Assembly: GCF_900115955.1 (NCBI RefSeq)
Contig: NZ_FOYL01000003.1
Location: 960,604-1,024,603, forward strand
Reading direction: 5' to 3'
DNA length: 64,000 bases
Origin: Lentzea waywayandensis
Lineage (GTDB): Bacteria > Actinomycetota > Actinomycetes > Mycobacteriales > Pseudonocardiaceae
The translations under genes and the position numbers were made by a program. Shown here one piece after another: positions 52,751 through 62,516 of this stretch. The notes under the pieces were generated by a model that made no database searches, was not told the origin of the DNA, and was given only the letters and a program-made list of their open reading frames with translations. Every line of letters begins with the position of its first letter. The stretch's first letter is position 1.

Positions 52751-53908
52751 TTGCGAAGGCGCCTCGACTTGACCGGCTTCTCTCCCGCCGAGGCCTCCAC
52801 CCCGGACACGTTCGCCCCCGTCGAGATCGGTCTCCACGGTGTGCGCAAGCGCTTCTCCGATCAGGTGGCGGTCGACGGCGTCTCGCTGAACGTCCACGAG
52901 GGCGAGTTCTTCTCGGTGCTCGGCCCGTCGGGCTGCGGCAAGACCACGGTCCTGCGCATGATCGCCGGTTTCGTCGATCCCGACGAGGGCCGCATCGAGC
53001 TCGACGGCAACGACATGGTGGGCGTCCCTCCGTATCGGCGGGACGTCAACACCGTCTTCCAGTCGTACGCCCTGTTCCCGCACATGTCGGTGTGGGACAA
53101 CGTCGCCTACGGCCTCAAGCGCAAGAAGGTCCGCGGCGACGAGCTGAAGAAACGCGTCGGCGAGCACCTCGAACTGGTGCGGCTGTCGCAGTTCGCCAAG
53201 CGCAGGCCCACGCAGCTCTCCGGTGGTCAGCAGCAGCGCGTGGCCATCGCCCGTGCGCTCGCGGCCGGTCCGCAGCTGCTTCTGCTGGACGAACCGCTCG
53301 GCGCGCTCGACGCCAAGCTCCGCAAGGAGTTGCAGATCGAGCTCATGCGCATCCAGCGCGAGGTCGGCACGACGTTCCTCTACGTCACGCACGACCAGGA
53401 AGAGGCGCTGGTCCTCTCGCACCGCATCGCCGTGATGAACGCGGGCAAGATCGAGCAGGTCGGCTACCCGGAGGACGTCTACGAACGGCCCGCGACCCGG
53501 TTCGTCGCCGGGTTCATCGGCACGTCCAACATCCTCGACGCCGAGGTGTCCGGTGTGGACGGTGAGTTCGCCGCTCTCACGGCTCCCGGCGCCACGAACC
53601 TGCGCGCCAAGTTCTCCGGCAAGGTCAGCCACGGTCAGAAGGTCGCCGCGACCGTGCGGCCGGAGAAGGTGCGCCTGTTCAACGAGACCGCCGAACCGCC
53701 GACGGGCTGGTGCGTGCTCCAGGGCGTCGTCCAGGACGTCGTCTACACCGGCGTTTCCACGCAGTTCGTGGTCGACACCCCCGGCGGCGTGCTCACGGCG
53801 TTCGTGCAGAACGCCCAGCGCATCGACGACGCGGGCGCGCCCGGCCAGACCGTGCGGATGGCCTGGGACCCCGAGTTCACCGTGCTGCTGGAGCAGAAGG
53901 ATGGCTGA
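52751..53908 (+). CDS. potA: Polyamine-type ABC transporter ATPase
   Basis: A 385-residue ATPase for import of polyamines or similar compounds. It has Walker A LGPSGCGKTT, the Q-loop FQSYALFPHMSVWDN, the signature QLSGGQQQRVAIARAL, Walker B LLLLDEPLGALDAKLR, and the H-loop YVTHDQEEAL. The C-terminal TOBE-like domain includes VAATVRPEKVRLF. The start is uncertain: TTG at 52751 or TTG at 52769. The first 20 residues are not conserved family sequence. It overlaps potD by 8 nt. Confidence 0.9.
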   Translation: MRRRLDLTGFSPAEASTPDTFAPVEIGLHGVRKRFSDQVAVDGVSLNVHEGEFFSVLGPSGCGKTTVLRMIAGFVDPDEGRIELDGNDMVGVPPYRRDVNTVFQSYALFPHMSVWDNVAYGLKRKKVRGDELKKRVGEHLELVRLSQFAKRRPTQLSGGQQQRVAIARALAAGPQLLLLDEPLGALDAKLRKELQIELMRIQREVGTTFLYVTHDQEEALVLSHRIAVMNAGKIEQVGYPEDVYERPATRFVAGFIGTSNILDAEVSGVDGEFAALTAPGATNLRAKFSGKVSHGQKVAATVRPEKVRLFNETAEPPTGWCVLQGVVQDVVYTGVSTQFVVDTPGGVLTAFVQNAQRIDDAGAPGQTVRMAWDPEFTVLLEQKDG

Positions 53909-55020
53909 GCAGGTCCGGATCGCCCGGCTGTGGGACGTCGACAGCCCTCGGGTGACCCGCCGCACGATGCTGGGCTCGATGGCGTTCTTCGCTCTCGCCG
54001 CCTGCGCGGTCGGTCCCGCGCCGACGAACACCGGGGGTCCGAGCGCGGGAAGAGCGGTGAACCTGACCGACGAGCCCAAACTCAACTTCTACAACTGGAC
54101 CGACTACATCGCGCCGGAGACGTTGCCCGGCTTCACGGCTGTGAGCGGCATCGAGGTCACGTACGACAACTTCTCCACCAACGACGAGATGGAAGCCAAG
54201 ATCGCGTCCGGCCAGGCGGGCTACGACCTGGTGGTGCCGAGTGACAACTTCCTGCGCCGGTTCCTGCGCTCCGGCCTGCTCCAGCCGCTGGACCACGACG
54301 CGATCGGCAACCTGCGCAACCTGGAGCAGCGGTTCGTGGACGCCGAGTACGACCCCGGCAACCGGTACTCCGTGCCGTGGGCCTGGGGCACAACGGGTCT
54401 GGCGTACTCGAAGTCGCAGATCGGCGGCGACGTCACCGGGTTCGACGCCTATGACCTGCCGAACGCGCAGGGCCGCAGCTCGATCCTCGACGAGGCCCGC
54501 GACGGCATGGCGATCGGGCTCCTGAAACTCGGCCACGACCCGAACACCGCCGACGCCGGGCAGATCGACGACGCCGCGAACTTCCTGCTGTCGTTGAAGA
54601 AGAAGCTCGGCCAGATCACCTCCGACGTGATCGAACCGCTGACCTCCGGTCAGGTGCGGCTCGCGCAGTCGTATTCGGGTGACGCGTTTCAGGCACGCGC
54701 CACCAACGACGACATCGGGTACGCCATCCCGACGGAAGGCGGACTGTCCTACGTGGACCTGCTCGTCATCCCGAAGGACGCGCCGCACGCCGGGAACGCG
54801 CACCGGTTCATCGACTACGTCCTGGGCGCGGAAGCGGGTGCGGCGCTGTCCAACGCCGTCCGGTACGGCAGCCCCAACGCCGCCGCGAAGCCGTTGATCG
54901 ACAAGGAACTTCTGAACGACCCGGTGGTCTACCCGCCGGAGGACCAGCTGAAGAAGCTCCCGTTCACCAAGGACCTCGGCGGCGACGTCGAAGCGCTCTA
55001 CGCCGACGCCTGGACGAAGG

Positions 55021-55034
<14 letters not shown>
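53901..55034 (+). CDS. potD: Polyamine-type substrate-binding lipoprotein
   Basis: A 377-residue extracellular binding protein anchored as a lipoprotein: the signal sequence MLGSMAFFALAAC ends in an LAAC lipobox. It is preceded by a twin-arginine-like RVTRRTM, suggesting Tat export. The mature part has the PotD/PotF opening LNFYNWTDYIAPETLPGF, VVPSDNFLRRFL, YSVPWAWGTTGLAYSK and PKDAPHAGNAHRFIDY. The ligand may be spermidine or putrescine, but other polyamine-like substrates are possible. It converges on the P450 gene with a 14-nt overlap. Confidence 0.9.
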
Positions 55035-56107
<1,073 letters not shown>

Positions 56108-56133
<26 letters not shown>

Positions 56134-56647
56134 CACTTACCCCCTCGAACACCGTGGACAGCACGAACCGGGGAGCGTCCAGCGGCGCGAGACGGCCGTC
56201 GCTGATCGCCTCCCAGGCGTTGAAGAGCCCGGCGTAGAGGGTGTGCAGGATCCACCACGCGGGCAGGTCGCGGCGCAGCTTCGTTCCCTGCAGCCGGGTG
56301 ATCAGGTCGAGCACGGGCCGGTCCATCTCGCGGATGCGGGCCGCCAGTTCCTCGTCGCGGTCGAGGCCGGGGAAGCGGAGCAGGAACTCCACCCGAGGGC
56401 CGAGCGCGACCAGGCGCGTCATGAGGTCTTCCAGCGCGTCGTCGCTGTCGAAGTCGACGTGGCACGCCACCGACTCGATCAGGTCCAGCGCGTCGCTCGC
56501 GACGGCGCGGACCAGCGCCGTCCGGGTGGGAAAGCGCTTGTGGAGTGTGGTCCTGCCGACACCGGCGGCCCGCGCGACGTCGCCCAGGGACGCGGTCGGG
56601 TCCTTGAGCAGCACGGATGTCGCCGTCTGCAACAGGTGAACACTCAT
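56108..56647 (-). CDS. TetR-family transcriptional regulator
   Basis: A 179-residue repressor. The N-terminal HTH has SLGDVARAAGVGRTTLHKRFP, followed by a helical ligand-binding domain (LEDLMTRLVALGPRVEFLLR, WWILHTLYAGLFNAWEAI). The start codon lies within a perfect palindrome, suggesting autorepression and a leaderless or very short-leader mRNA. It is followed by the P450 gene on the same strand and is divergent from potB, so the same operator could affect the transporter. Confidence 0.86.
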
Positions 56648-56653
56648 GTTCAC
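56636..56653. promoter_or_regulatory. Palindromic operator over the TetR start codon
   Basis: GTGAACA (56636-56642), CTCA, TGTTCAC (56647-56653): a perfect inverted repeat spanning the TetR translation start and about 35 nt from potB. The symmetry and position are typical of TetR autoregulatory operators. Confidence 0.6.
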
Positions 56654-56685
56654 AACGGTACACGGATGTTCGCCTTGGGAACGTG

Positions 56686-57543
56686 ATGGCAGGATGTGGA
56701 TCCGTGCTTCGACGCTGGCTGAAGGCCAACGCCCTTCTCGCCCCGACCGGGGTCTGGCTGGGGTTCTTCCTGATCGCGCCGCTCGTCGTGGTCGTCGAGT
56801 TCAGCTTCGCGACGCGCGACACCGGGGTCGCCCGCGCGGTGCTGCCGTGGACGACGCAGGCGTACCTGACGGCGCTGGACCCGGCGTTCCTGCCGATCTT
56901 CGGGCGGACCCTGCTGTACGCGGGCGCCACGACCGTCGCCTGCCTGCTGCTCGGCTTTCCGCTGGCGTGGTTCATCGCGCGGTACGGCGGCAGGTACCGC
57001 ACGGCGTTGCTCGCGGCGGTGCTGATCCCGTTCTGGTCGAGCTACCTCGCGCGGATCTACGCGTGGAAGGCGCTGCTGGACGGCGAAGGTCTCGTGAACA
57101 CCGTGCTCGGCTGGGTCGGGCTGGACCGCGACGGCGGATTCCTGCTCACGCACGGAGCGGTGGTTCTTGGTCTGACGTACGGCTTTCTGCCGTTCATGGT
57201 GCTGCCGCTGTACGTGGCGTGCGAGCGGTTCGACGTCCGGCTGACGGAGGCGTCGTACGACCTCGGGCACGGGCGTGTGTCGACGTTCTTCCGCGTGGTG
57301 CTGCCAGGGGTGCGCAGCGGTGTGCTGGCCGGATCGCTGCTGGTGCTGGTGCCCGCGGCCGGTGACTTCGTGACGCCGAAGCTGCTCGGCGGGGTCGAGC
57401 AGTCGACGTTCGGTTCGGTGATCGACGACCAGTTCCGCGGCGGCAACAACTGGCCGCTGGGCTCGGCGATGGCCGTGCTGCTGCTCGTGCTGGTGGTGTT
57501 CGTGCTCGTGTTGCGCGGGCGGCGTGGGGAGGACGTGCTGTGA
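56686..57543 (+). CDS. potB: Polyamine-type ABC transporter permease (PotB-like)
   Basis: A 285-residue inner-membrane permease with about six spans, opening with LAPTGVWLGFFLIAPLVVVV. The EAA loop that contacts the ATPase reads TEASYDLGHGRVSTFFRVVL. VPAAGDFVTPKLLGG is typical of PotB/PotH. The ATG at 56686 is chosen; a GTG at 56704 is possible. It is coupled to potC by GTGA. It is separated from potA-potD by the opposite-strand P450/TetR genes. Confidence 0.9.
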   Translation: MAGCGSVLRRWLKANALLAPTGVWLGFFLIAPLVVVVEFSFATRDTGVARAVLPWTTQAYLTALDPAFLPIFGRTLLYAGATTVACLLLGFPLAWFIARYGGRYRTALLAAVLIPFWSSYLARIYAWKALLDGEGLVNTVLGWVGLDRDGGFLLTHGAVVLGLTYGFLPFMVLPLYVACERFDVRLTEASYDLGHGRVSTFFRVVLPGVRSGVLAGSLLVLVPAAGDFVTPKLLGGVEQSTFGSVIDDQFRGGNNWPLGSAMAVLLLVLVVFVLVLRGRRGEDVL

Positions 57544-58349
57544 ACCGTCGTCCGTGGGTGCTCGGCGCTGTCGTGGCCCTGGTCTTCCTGTTCTTGTACG
57601 CACCGATCGCGTGGCTCGCCATCGCGTCGTTCAACTCGTCGCGGTCGTTGTCGCGGATCAGCGGGTTCTCGTTGCAGTGGTACGCGGAACTGCTCGACGA
57701 CACGCGCGTCTTCGCGTCGTTGCAGCTGACCTTGCAGCTGGCGTTGGCGTCGGCGGCGATCTCGACGGTGATCGGGACGCTCGCGGCGTTCGGGCTGCGT
57801 CGTGCGTTCCCCGGCCGAGGGCTCTGGACGGTGCTGCTGTCGCTGCCGTTGGTGGTGCCTGAGGTCGTCATGGGTGTGGCGATGCTGGGGTTCTTCGTGC
57901 GTCTCGCCGGGATTCCACTCGGGTTCGGGGCGCTGTTGTTCGCGCACGTGGCGTTCTCACTGAGCTTCGTGGTCGTCGTGGTGCGCTCGCGGGTGTCCGG
58001 AATGGACGTTCGGATGGAGGAGGCCGCGGCCGACCTCGGGGCGTCGCCGTTCGTGGCGTTCCGGACCGTGACGTTGCCGCTGGTGGCGCCCGCGGTGGTG
58101 GCGGGCGCGGCGTTCGCGTTCCTGCTGTCGTTCGACGACGTGGTGATCTCGTCGTACCTGACCGGGGTCGGGTCCACGACGCTGCCGGTGTTCGTCTACG
58201 CGCAGGCGTCTAAGCGCGGGATCTCGCCGGAGATCGTGGCGCTGTCGACGTTGATGGTCACGGCGACGGCACTGCTTTTGATCATCGGCGTTCTGTTCGC
58301 CTCGTGGAGGGCGCGCAAGACGGGATCAGCCGCGAAGCTGGCTGTGTAG
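57540..58349 (+). CDS. potC: Polyamine-type ABC transporter permease (PotC-like)
   Basis: A 269-residue permease with six spans, starting RRPWVLGAVVALVFLFLYAP and FNSSRSLSRISGFSLQWY, a sequence pattern typical of PotC/PotI. The EAA loop is MEEAAADLGASPFVAFRTVT, and LLSFDDVVISSYLTG follows. The GTG overlaps the potB stop. With PotA, PotB and PotD it completes an importer. Confidence 0.92.
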   Translation: MNRRPWVLGAVVALVFLFLYAPIAWLAIASFNSSRSLSRISGFSLQWYAELLDDTRVFASLQLTLQLALASAAISTVIGTLAAFGLRRAFPGRGLWTVLLSLPLVVPEVVMGVAMLGFFVRLAGIPLGFGALLFAHVAFSLSFVVVVVRSRVSGMDVRMEEAAADLGASPFVAFRTVTLPLVAPAVVAGAAFAFLLSFDDVVISSYLTGVGSTTLPVFVYAQASKRGISPEIVALSTLMVTATALLLIIGVLFASWRARKTGSAAKLAV

Positions 58350-58420
58350 TCAACTTTCGTCGCGAGAATTCGATACTCCAGCGTGCCGCGCGGACATGGG
58401 ACGTCTCGTAGCTTGAAAGC

Positions 58421-60025
58421 GTGATTACTGCTGTGCGGACCAGGGCCGAGGCGTTCCGCGCCGACACCCTGGCCCGGCTTCGGGCGCTGACCCCGGTGCG
58501 GCTCGTCGGCGACCTGCTCGTCATGGTCGCCGTGCTCCTGCTGGACCTGTGGCCGGGGCCGTGGGCGGAGACGAAGGCGTCGGGCTGGACGCTCGTCGTC
58601 TACTTCGCCGTCTACGTGGTGATGCTGCCCCTGCGGCACCTGCTGCCCGCGACCGTCATGATCGCGGGCGCGGCGATCCCGTTCTTCGGGCCCGCGATGA
58701 TGGTCGTGCTGAGCTACACGGCCGGCCGCCGCATCGAGTCGTGGGTCAAGGCGGTGGTGTCGACCACCCTGACGTTCATCGTCGTCGTGCTGCTGTGGGA
58801 CTGGGACCAGCGGCCGCTCGACATCGAACCCGTCTACGGGATGCTGATCCTGGTCACGATCTTCGGCGTGGGCGTGGCGCTGCCGTTCCTCGTCGGGCGG
58901 TACCTGGCGCAACGCGAGGCGCTGATCCAGGCCATGCAGGACCGCGAGGCGCGCATGCACGTCGAGCACAAGATGCTGTCGCGGCAGGTCCGGCTGCGCG
59001 AACGCAGCCGCATCGCCCAGGACATGCACGACAGCCTCGGCCACCGGCTGTCGTTGATCTCCGTGCACGCCGGCGCGTTGGCGCTGGACCCGTCGCTGGG
59101 GGACAAGCAGCGCGAGGCGATCGGGGTGCTGCGCTCGGCGGCGTTGACGGGCATGGGTGAGCTGCGGTCGATCATCGGCGTGCTGCGGGCGGAGGACGGT
59201 CCCGACGACGACCCAGCGACACGGACCGCGGAGTCCATCGACTCGTTGGTGAGCGACGCGCGCAAGGCCGGCGTTCTGGTCAGTCTGGTGCGCGGCGGGC
59301 AGGCGCACCCGTTGCCGTCACGTGTCTCTCACGCCGCCTATCGCGTGGCCCAGGAAGGCCTGACCAACGCCGCCAAGCACGCGCCGGGCGCCGCGGTGCA
59401 GGTGACGGTGAAGTACGAGCCGGACGCCCTGGTCGTGGAGGTGCGGAACAACCCGTCGCGCAACGGGTCGCCGGTGCAGGAGCCGGGCGTCGGCCTGATC
59501 GGACTCACCGAACGCGTCCGCGTGGCAGGCGGAATCCTGCACGTCGGCGCGTTGCCGTCGGGTGGCTTCCGGATCGCCGCCGTGCTGCCGTACGAGGAGA
59601 CGCCGCTCCCGGACGAGCCGGAGGACGAGCAGGACGAGACCGAGTCGCCGCGCGGCATCCGCAAGTGGGCGGGCGTCGGGTCGATCGCGGGCGCGTCCCT
59701 GGTGCTGACGATCATCATCGGCGGCTTCACCTACCTCGGCGCGCAGCCGGTGACCGAGGTGGTGTCGCAGGAGAACCTCGACCGGATCCAGGAGGGCCAG
59801 TCCGAGGCCGACGTGCTCGCGCTGCTCCCGGCCGGCGACGAACCCCTGGTGGCGGACGGCGAACGCAAGTCCCAGGCCAGCCCCGAACCGCCCGGCGCGC
59901 GCTGCGTCTACCACATCACCGACGAGCAGTCGTACCTCGCGAAAGGCACCCGAGTGGTGCGTTTCTGCTTCCGAGACGGCAAGCTGGTCGAGAAGAAGAT
60001 CCACGTGCAGAGGACAGGTCAATGA
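58421..60025 (+). CDS. NarL-type sensor histidine kinase with an extra C-terminal membrane segment and exported BamE-like domain
   Basis: A 534-residue kinase. About five hydrophobic segments occupy residues 30-165. The HisKA_3 helix has ERSRIAQDMHDSLGHRLSL with the phospho-acceptor His203, and the ATPase domain has VAQEGLTNAAKHAPGA and GVGLIGLTERV. This is where such kinases end. Here an acidic linker, another membrane segment (about 420-442) and roughly 90 further residues follow. That exported part reads ENLDRIQEGQSEADVLALLP ... RCVYHITDE ... RFCFRDGKLVEKKI, which resembles the SmpA/OmlA (BamE) fold and has two Cys. It is coupled to the response regulator gene by ATGA. Confidence 0.9.
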   Translation: MITAVRTRAEAFRADTLARLRALTPVRLVGDLLVMVAVLLLDLWPGPWAETKASGWTLVVYFAVYVVMLPLRHLLPATVMIAGAAIPFFGPAMMVVLSYTAGRRIESWVKAVVSTTLTFIVVVLLWDWDQRPLDIEPVYGMLILVTIFGVGVALPFLVGRYLAQREALIQAMQDREARMHVEHKMLSRQVRLRERSRIAQDMHDSLGHRLSLISVHAGALALDPSLGDKQREAIGVLRSAALTGMGELRSIIGVLRAEDGPDDDPATRTAESIDSLVSDARKAGVLVSLVRGGQAHPLPSRVSHAAYRVAQEGLTNAAKHAPGAAVQVTVKYEPDALVVEVRNNPSRNGSPVQEPGVGLIGLTERVRVAGGILHVGALPSGGFRIAAVLPYEETPLPDEPEDEQDETESPRGIRKWAGVGSIAGASLVLTIIIGGFTYLGAQPVTEVVSQENLDRIQEGQSEADVLALLPAGDEPLVADGERKSQASPEPPGARCVYHITDEQSYLAKGTRVVRFCFRDGKLVEKKIHVQRTGQ

Positions 60026-60672
60026 TCCGGGTGCTCATCGCCGACGACGAGCCGCTGATGCGCGCCGGCATCAAGGCCATCCTCGGCACCGCCGACGACA
60101 TCGAGCTCGTGGCGGAGGCCGGCGACGGCCGAGAGGCGCTCCAGATCGTCCGCGAGCGCCGAGTCGACGTGGCCGTGCTCGACATCCGCATGCCACGCAT
60201 GGACGGCCTCGCATGCGCCAAGGAACTCCGCGTCGTCGCACCGTCCGTGCGCGTCGTCATGCTGACGACGTTCGGCGAGGACGACAACATCGTGCGCGCG
60301 CTGTCCGACGGTGCCGCCGGCTTCCTGCTGAAGGACTCCGCACCCGAGGAACTGCTACGAGCCGTGCGCGCTGTCAACAACGGCGAGGCCTACCTCTCGC
60401 CGATGGTCACCTCGCGCGTCGTCGGCATGGTGGCGACGTCGGGGCAGCCGAAGCGGCAGGAGGCGCAGAAGGCCGTCGAGGGGCTGACCGACCGCGAGGT
60501 CGAGGTGCTGGCGTTGCTCGGGCAGGGCATGTCGAACGCCGACGTCGGCGCGAAGCTGCACATGTCGGAGGCGACGGTGAAGACCTACGTGTCGCGGTTG
60601 CTGGCCAAGCTGGGGCTGACGAACCGGGTGCAGGCGGCTCTGCTGGCGCGCGACGCGGGCATCGCCACCTGA
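60022..60672 (+). CDS. NarL/LuxR-type response regulator
   Basis: A 216-residue two-component regulator. The receiver domain has the acidic pocket IADDEPLM, phosphorylation site Asp54 in VAVLDIRMPRMDG, Thr in MLTTFGEDD and Lys in FLLKDSAPEELL. The LuxR helix-turn-helix is LTDREVEVLALLGQGMSNAD through MSEATVKTYVSRLLAKLGL. It is translated from an ATG inside the kinase stop. Targets are unknown. Confidence 0.94.
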   Translation: MIRVLIADDEPLMRAGIKAILGTADDIELVAEAGDGREALQIVRERRVDVAVLDIRMPRMDGLACAKELRVVAPSVRVVMLTTFGEDDNIVRALSDGAAGFLLKDSAPEELLRAVRAVNNGEAYLSPMVTSRVVGMVATSGQPKRQEAQKAVEGLTDREVEVLALLGQGMSNADVGAKLHMSEATVKTYVSRLLAKLGLTNRVQAALLARDAGIAT

Positions 60673-60696
60673 CAGGGCGCACGCCGACCTGCGGGA

Positions 60697-60811
60697 CAGG
60701 TCGTGTTCAGCCGCGAGTTCGCGTCGGCCGACCCAACTGGCAGGTCGCGCTCGGCCGCGAGTTCGCGCCAGCCGCTCCGATGGGCAGGTCGTGTTCAGCC
60801 GCGAGTTCGCG
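60697..60811 (+). repeat. Three direct repeats with exact 44-bp period
   Basis: A 27-bp core (CAGGTCGTGTTCAGCCGCGA then GTTCGCG) occurs at 60697-60723, 60741-60767 and 60785-60811. The first and third are identical; the second has three substitutions. Each core contains the near-palindrome CGCGAGTTCGCG. Confidence 0.85.
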
Positions 60812-60904
60812 CTGGTCGTCCGGTCGCCCCTTCGTCGGGATTCGGCGAAGCCCAATCGCGGCGAAGCGGTGGCCGGACGACCAGCTTCCCGGCGAACTCG
60901 CCGG
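60796..60904. repeat. Long inverted repeat with perfect 13-bp inner arms
   Basis: GCTGGTCGTCCGG (60811-60823) is exactly complemented by CCGGACGACCAGC (60873-60885). Outside it, GCGAGTTCGC on the left pairs with GCGAACTCGC on the right across a small offset, so the arms reach about 25-30 bp. The left arm is part of the third 44-bp repeat. Confidence 0.75.
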
Positions 60905-60931
60905 AGTCTGCGAAGCAGCGACCAAAAAAAC

Positions 60932-60958
60932 GGCCGTTCGGGTGACACCCGAACGGCC
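60932..60958 (-). terminator. Intrinsic terminator of the GlsB-like gene
   Basis: GGCCGTTCGGGTG (60932-60944) pairs exactly with CACCCGAACGGCC (60946-60958). On the minus strand the hairpin is followed by a run of seven T (the A-run at 60924-60930), making a classical rho-independent terminator 18 nt after the gene. Confidence 0.9.
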
Positions 60959-60975
60959 TCAAACGTCTGATACGG

Positions 60976-61242
60976 CTAAACGCGACTGCGCCGACCCGTG
61001 ACCAGGCGGTAGATGCCCAGCAGGACCAGCGATCCGACGATGGCCAGCAGCCAGGTCCGGAGATCGAAGAACGAGCCCAGATCGGTCCCGAACACCGCAG
61101 ATCCGATGAATCCACCCAAGATCGCGCCAACGATGCCGATCAGCATCGTGATGATGATTCCGCCAGGGTCCTTGCCCGGCATGATGGCCTTGGCAATGGC
61201 TCCGGCCAGCAGACCTAGCACGATCCATCCGAGGATGCCCAC
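60976..61242 (-). CDS. GlsB/YeaQ/YmgE-family membrane protein
   Basis: An 88-residue protein with three hydrophobic segments (WIVLGLLAGAIAKAIMPG, GGIIITMLIGIVGAILGGFIGS, WLLAIVGSLVLLGIYRLV). The glycine-rich GIVGAILGGFIG and AKAIMPGKDPGG are signatures of the transglycosylase-associated/stress-response family. GGAAGGAGA precedes the GTG start. It is monocistronic with a strong terminator. Homologues rise under envelope or acid stress; the exact role is unknown. Confidence 0.9.
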   Translation of the reverse strand: MGILGWIVLGLLAGAIAKAIMPGKDPGGIIITMLIGIVGAILGGFIGSAVFGTDLGSFFDLRTWLLAIVGSLVLLGIYRLVTGRRSRV

Positions 61243-61378
61243 GGAGAGTCTCCTTCCAACGACTTGACGTCGGTGGAATGCCCTCGAACTGGCGACTTCA
61301 CACCTTCAAGACCGCTCCGTTATCAAAGTAACGGGCTGTGCCGAGGCTCTCAGGCACTCTCCGGAACAATGAGGGGCG

Positions 61379-62509
61379 ATGAGTACTCCACGCACTGTCC
61401 TGATCCTGGGCTCGACCGGCTCTGTCGGCACCCAGGCGCTCGACGTCATCCGGCGCAACCGCGACCGCTTCAAGGTCGTCGGGCTCGGCGCGGGTGGACG
61501 TCAGCTCGACCTGCTCAAGGAGCAGGCAGCAGAGTTCGACGTGAAGACAGTCGCCGTGGCCAACGGCGCTGAGGTGCCCGGTGTCAGGACGCTGACCAGC
61601 ATGGTCGACCTGATCGAGGCGGCGCCCGCGGACGTCGTCCTCAACGGCATGGACGGGTCCAGGGGGCTCGAGCCGTCGCTCAAGGCGCTCGAGACCGGGG
61701 CCGTGCTCGCGCTCGCGAACAAGGAGTCGCTCATCGCGGGCGGGGCGCTCGTGCTGAAGGCGGCCAAGCCCGACCAGATCGTGCCGGTCGACTCCGAGCA
61801 CTCGGCGCTCGCGCAGTGCCTTCGCGGTGGCACCCGGAACGAGGTGCACAAGCTGGTGCTCACGGCGTCCGGCGGGCCGTTCCGCGGGAAGAGCCGCAGC
61901 GAGCTCGAAGCCATCACCGTGCAGCAGGCGATGGCGCACCCGACCTGGTCGATGGGCCAGGTCGTCACGATCAACTCGGCGAACCTGGTCAACAAGGGCC
62001 TGGAGCTGATCGAGGCGCACCTGCTGTTCGGGGTTCCCTACGACCGCGTCGACGTCGTGGTGCACCCTCAGTCCATCATCCACTCCATGGTGACCTTCAC
62101 GGACGGCTCGACGCTCGCGCAGGCGTCGCCTCCGGACATGCGGCTGCCGATCTCACTGGGGCTGGGGTGGCCCGAGCGCGTCGCGGGTGCCGCTGCCGCC
62201 TGTACCTTTGACACCGCCACCTCGTGGACGTTCGAACCCCTGGACAGCGTCACGTTCCCGGCGGTCGAGCTCGCGCGGCAGGCAGGCACCGCCGGCGGTT
62301 GCCTTCCTGCGATCTACAACGCCGCGAACGAGGAGGCACTCGCCTCCTTCGTCGCCGGCGACACGTCGTTCCTGTCGATCGTGGACACCATCGGCCAGGT
62401 TCTCGGCGAGGCGAATGACTGGCAGAAGGACCCCGCGGACGTCGCGGAGGTCCTGGCCGCCGAGGACTGGGCACGCGCACGTGCCCGCGAGCTGGTTGGA
62501 AGGAACTGA
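61379..62509 (+). CDS. dxr: 1-deoxy-D-xylulose-5-phosphate reductoisomerase
   Basis: Second enzyme of the MEP isoprenoid pathway; makes MEP from DXP with NADPH and a divalent metal. The 376-residue protein has the NADPH loop [26 protein letters not shown], the metal-binding [30 protein letters not shown]-type [17 protein letters not shown], and [13 protein letters not shown]. Length and start fit the family. Together with ispG 1.2 kb downstream and rip between them it forms the conserved actinobacterial dxr-rip-ispG cluster. Confidence 0.96.
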   Translation: MSTPRTVLILGSTGSVGTQALDVIRRNRDRFKVVGLGAGGRQLDLLKEQAAEFDVKTVAVANGAEVPGVRTLTSMVDLIEAAPADVVLNGMDGSRGLEPSLKALETGAVLALANKESLIAGGALVLKAAKPDQIVPVDSEHSALAQCLRGGTRNEVHKLVLTASGGPFRGKSRSELEAITVQQAMAHPTWSMGQVVTINSANLVNKGLELIEAHLLFGVPYDRVDVVVHPQSIIHSMVTFTDGSTLAQASPPDMRLPISLGLGWPERVAGAAAACTFDTATSWTFEPLDSVTFPAVELARQAGTAGGCLPAIYNAANEEALASFVAGDTSFLSIVDTIGQVLGEANDWQKDPADVAEVLAAEDWARARARELVGRN

Positions 62510-62516
62510 ACTTTCC

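Larger units (their letters stand above)
60673..60975. other. Repeat-rich intergenic region between the response regulator and GlsB-like genes
   Basis: No gene is supported in these 303 bases. The region contains three 44-bp-period repeats, a long inverted repeat and the terminator of the converging gene, each listed separately. Confidence 0.65.
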
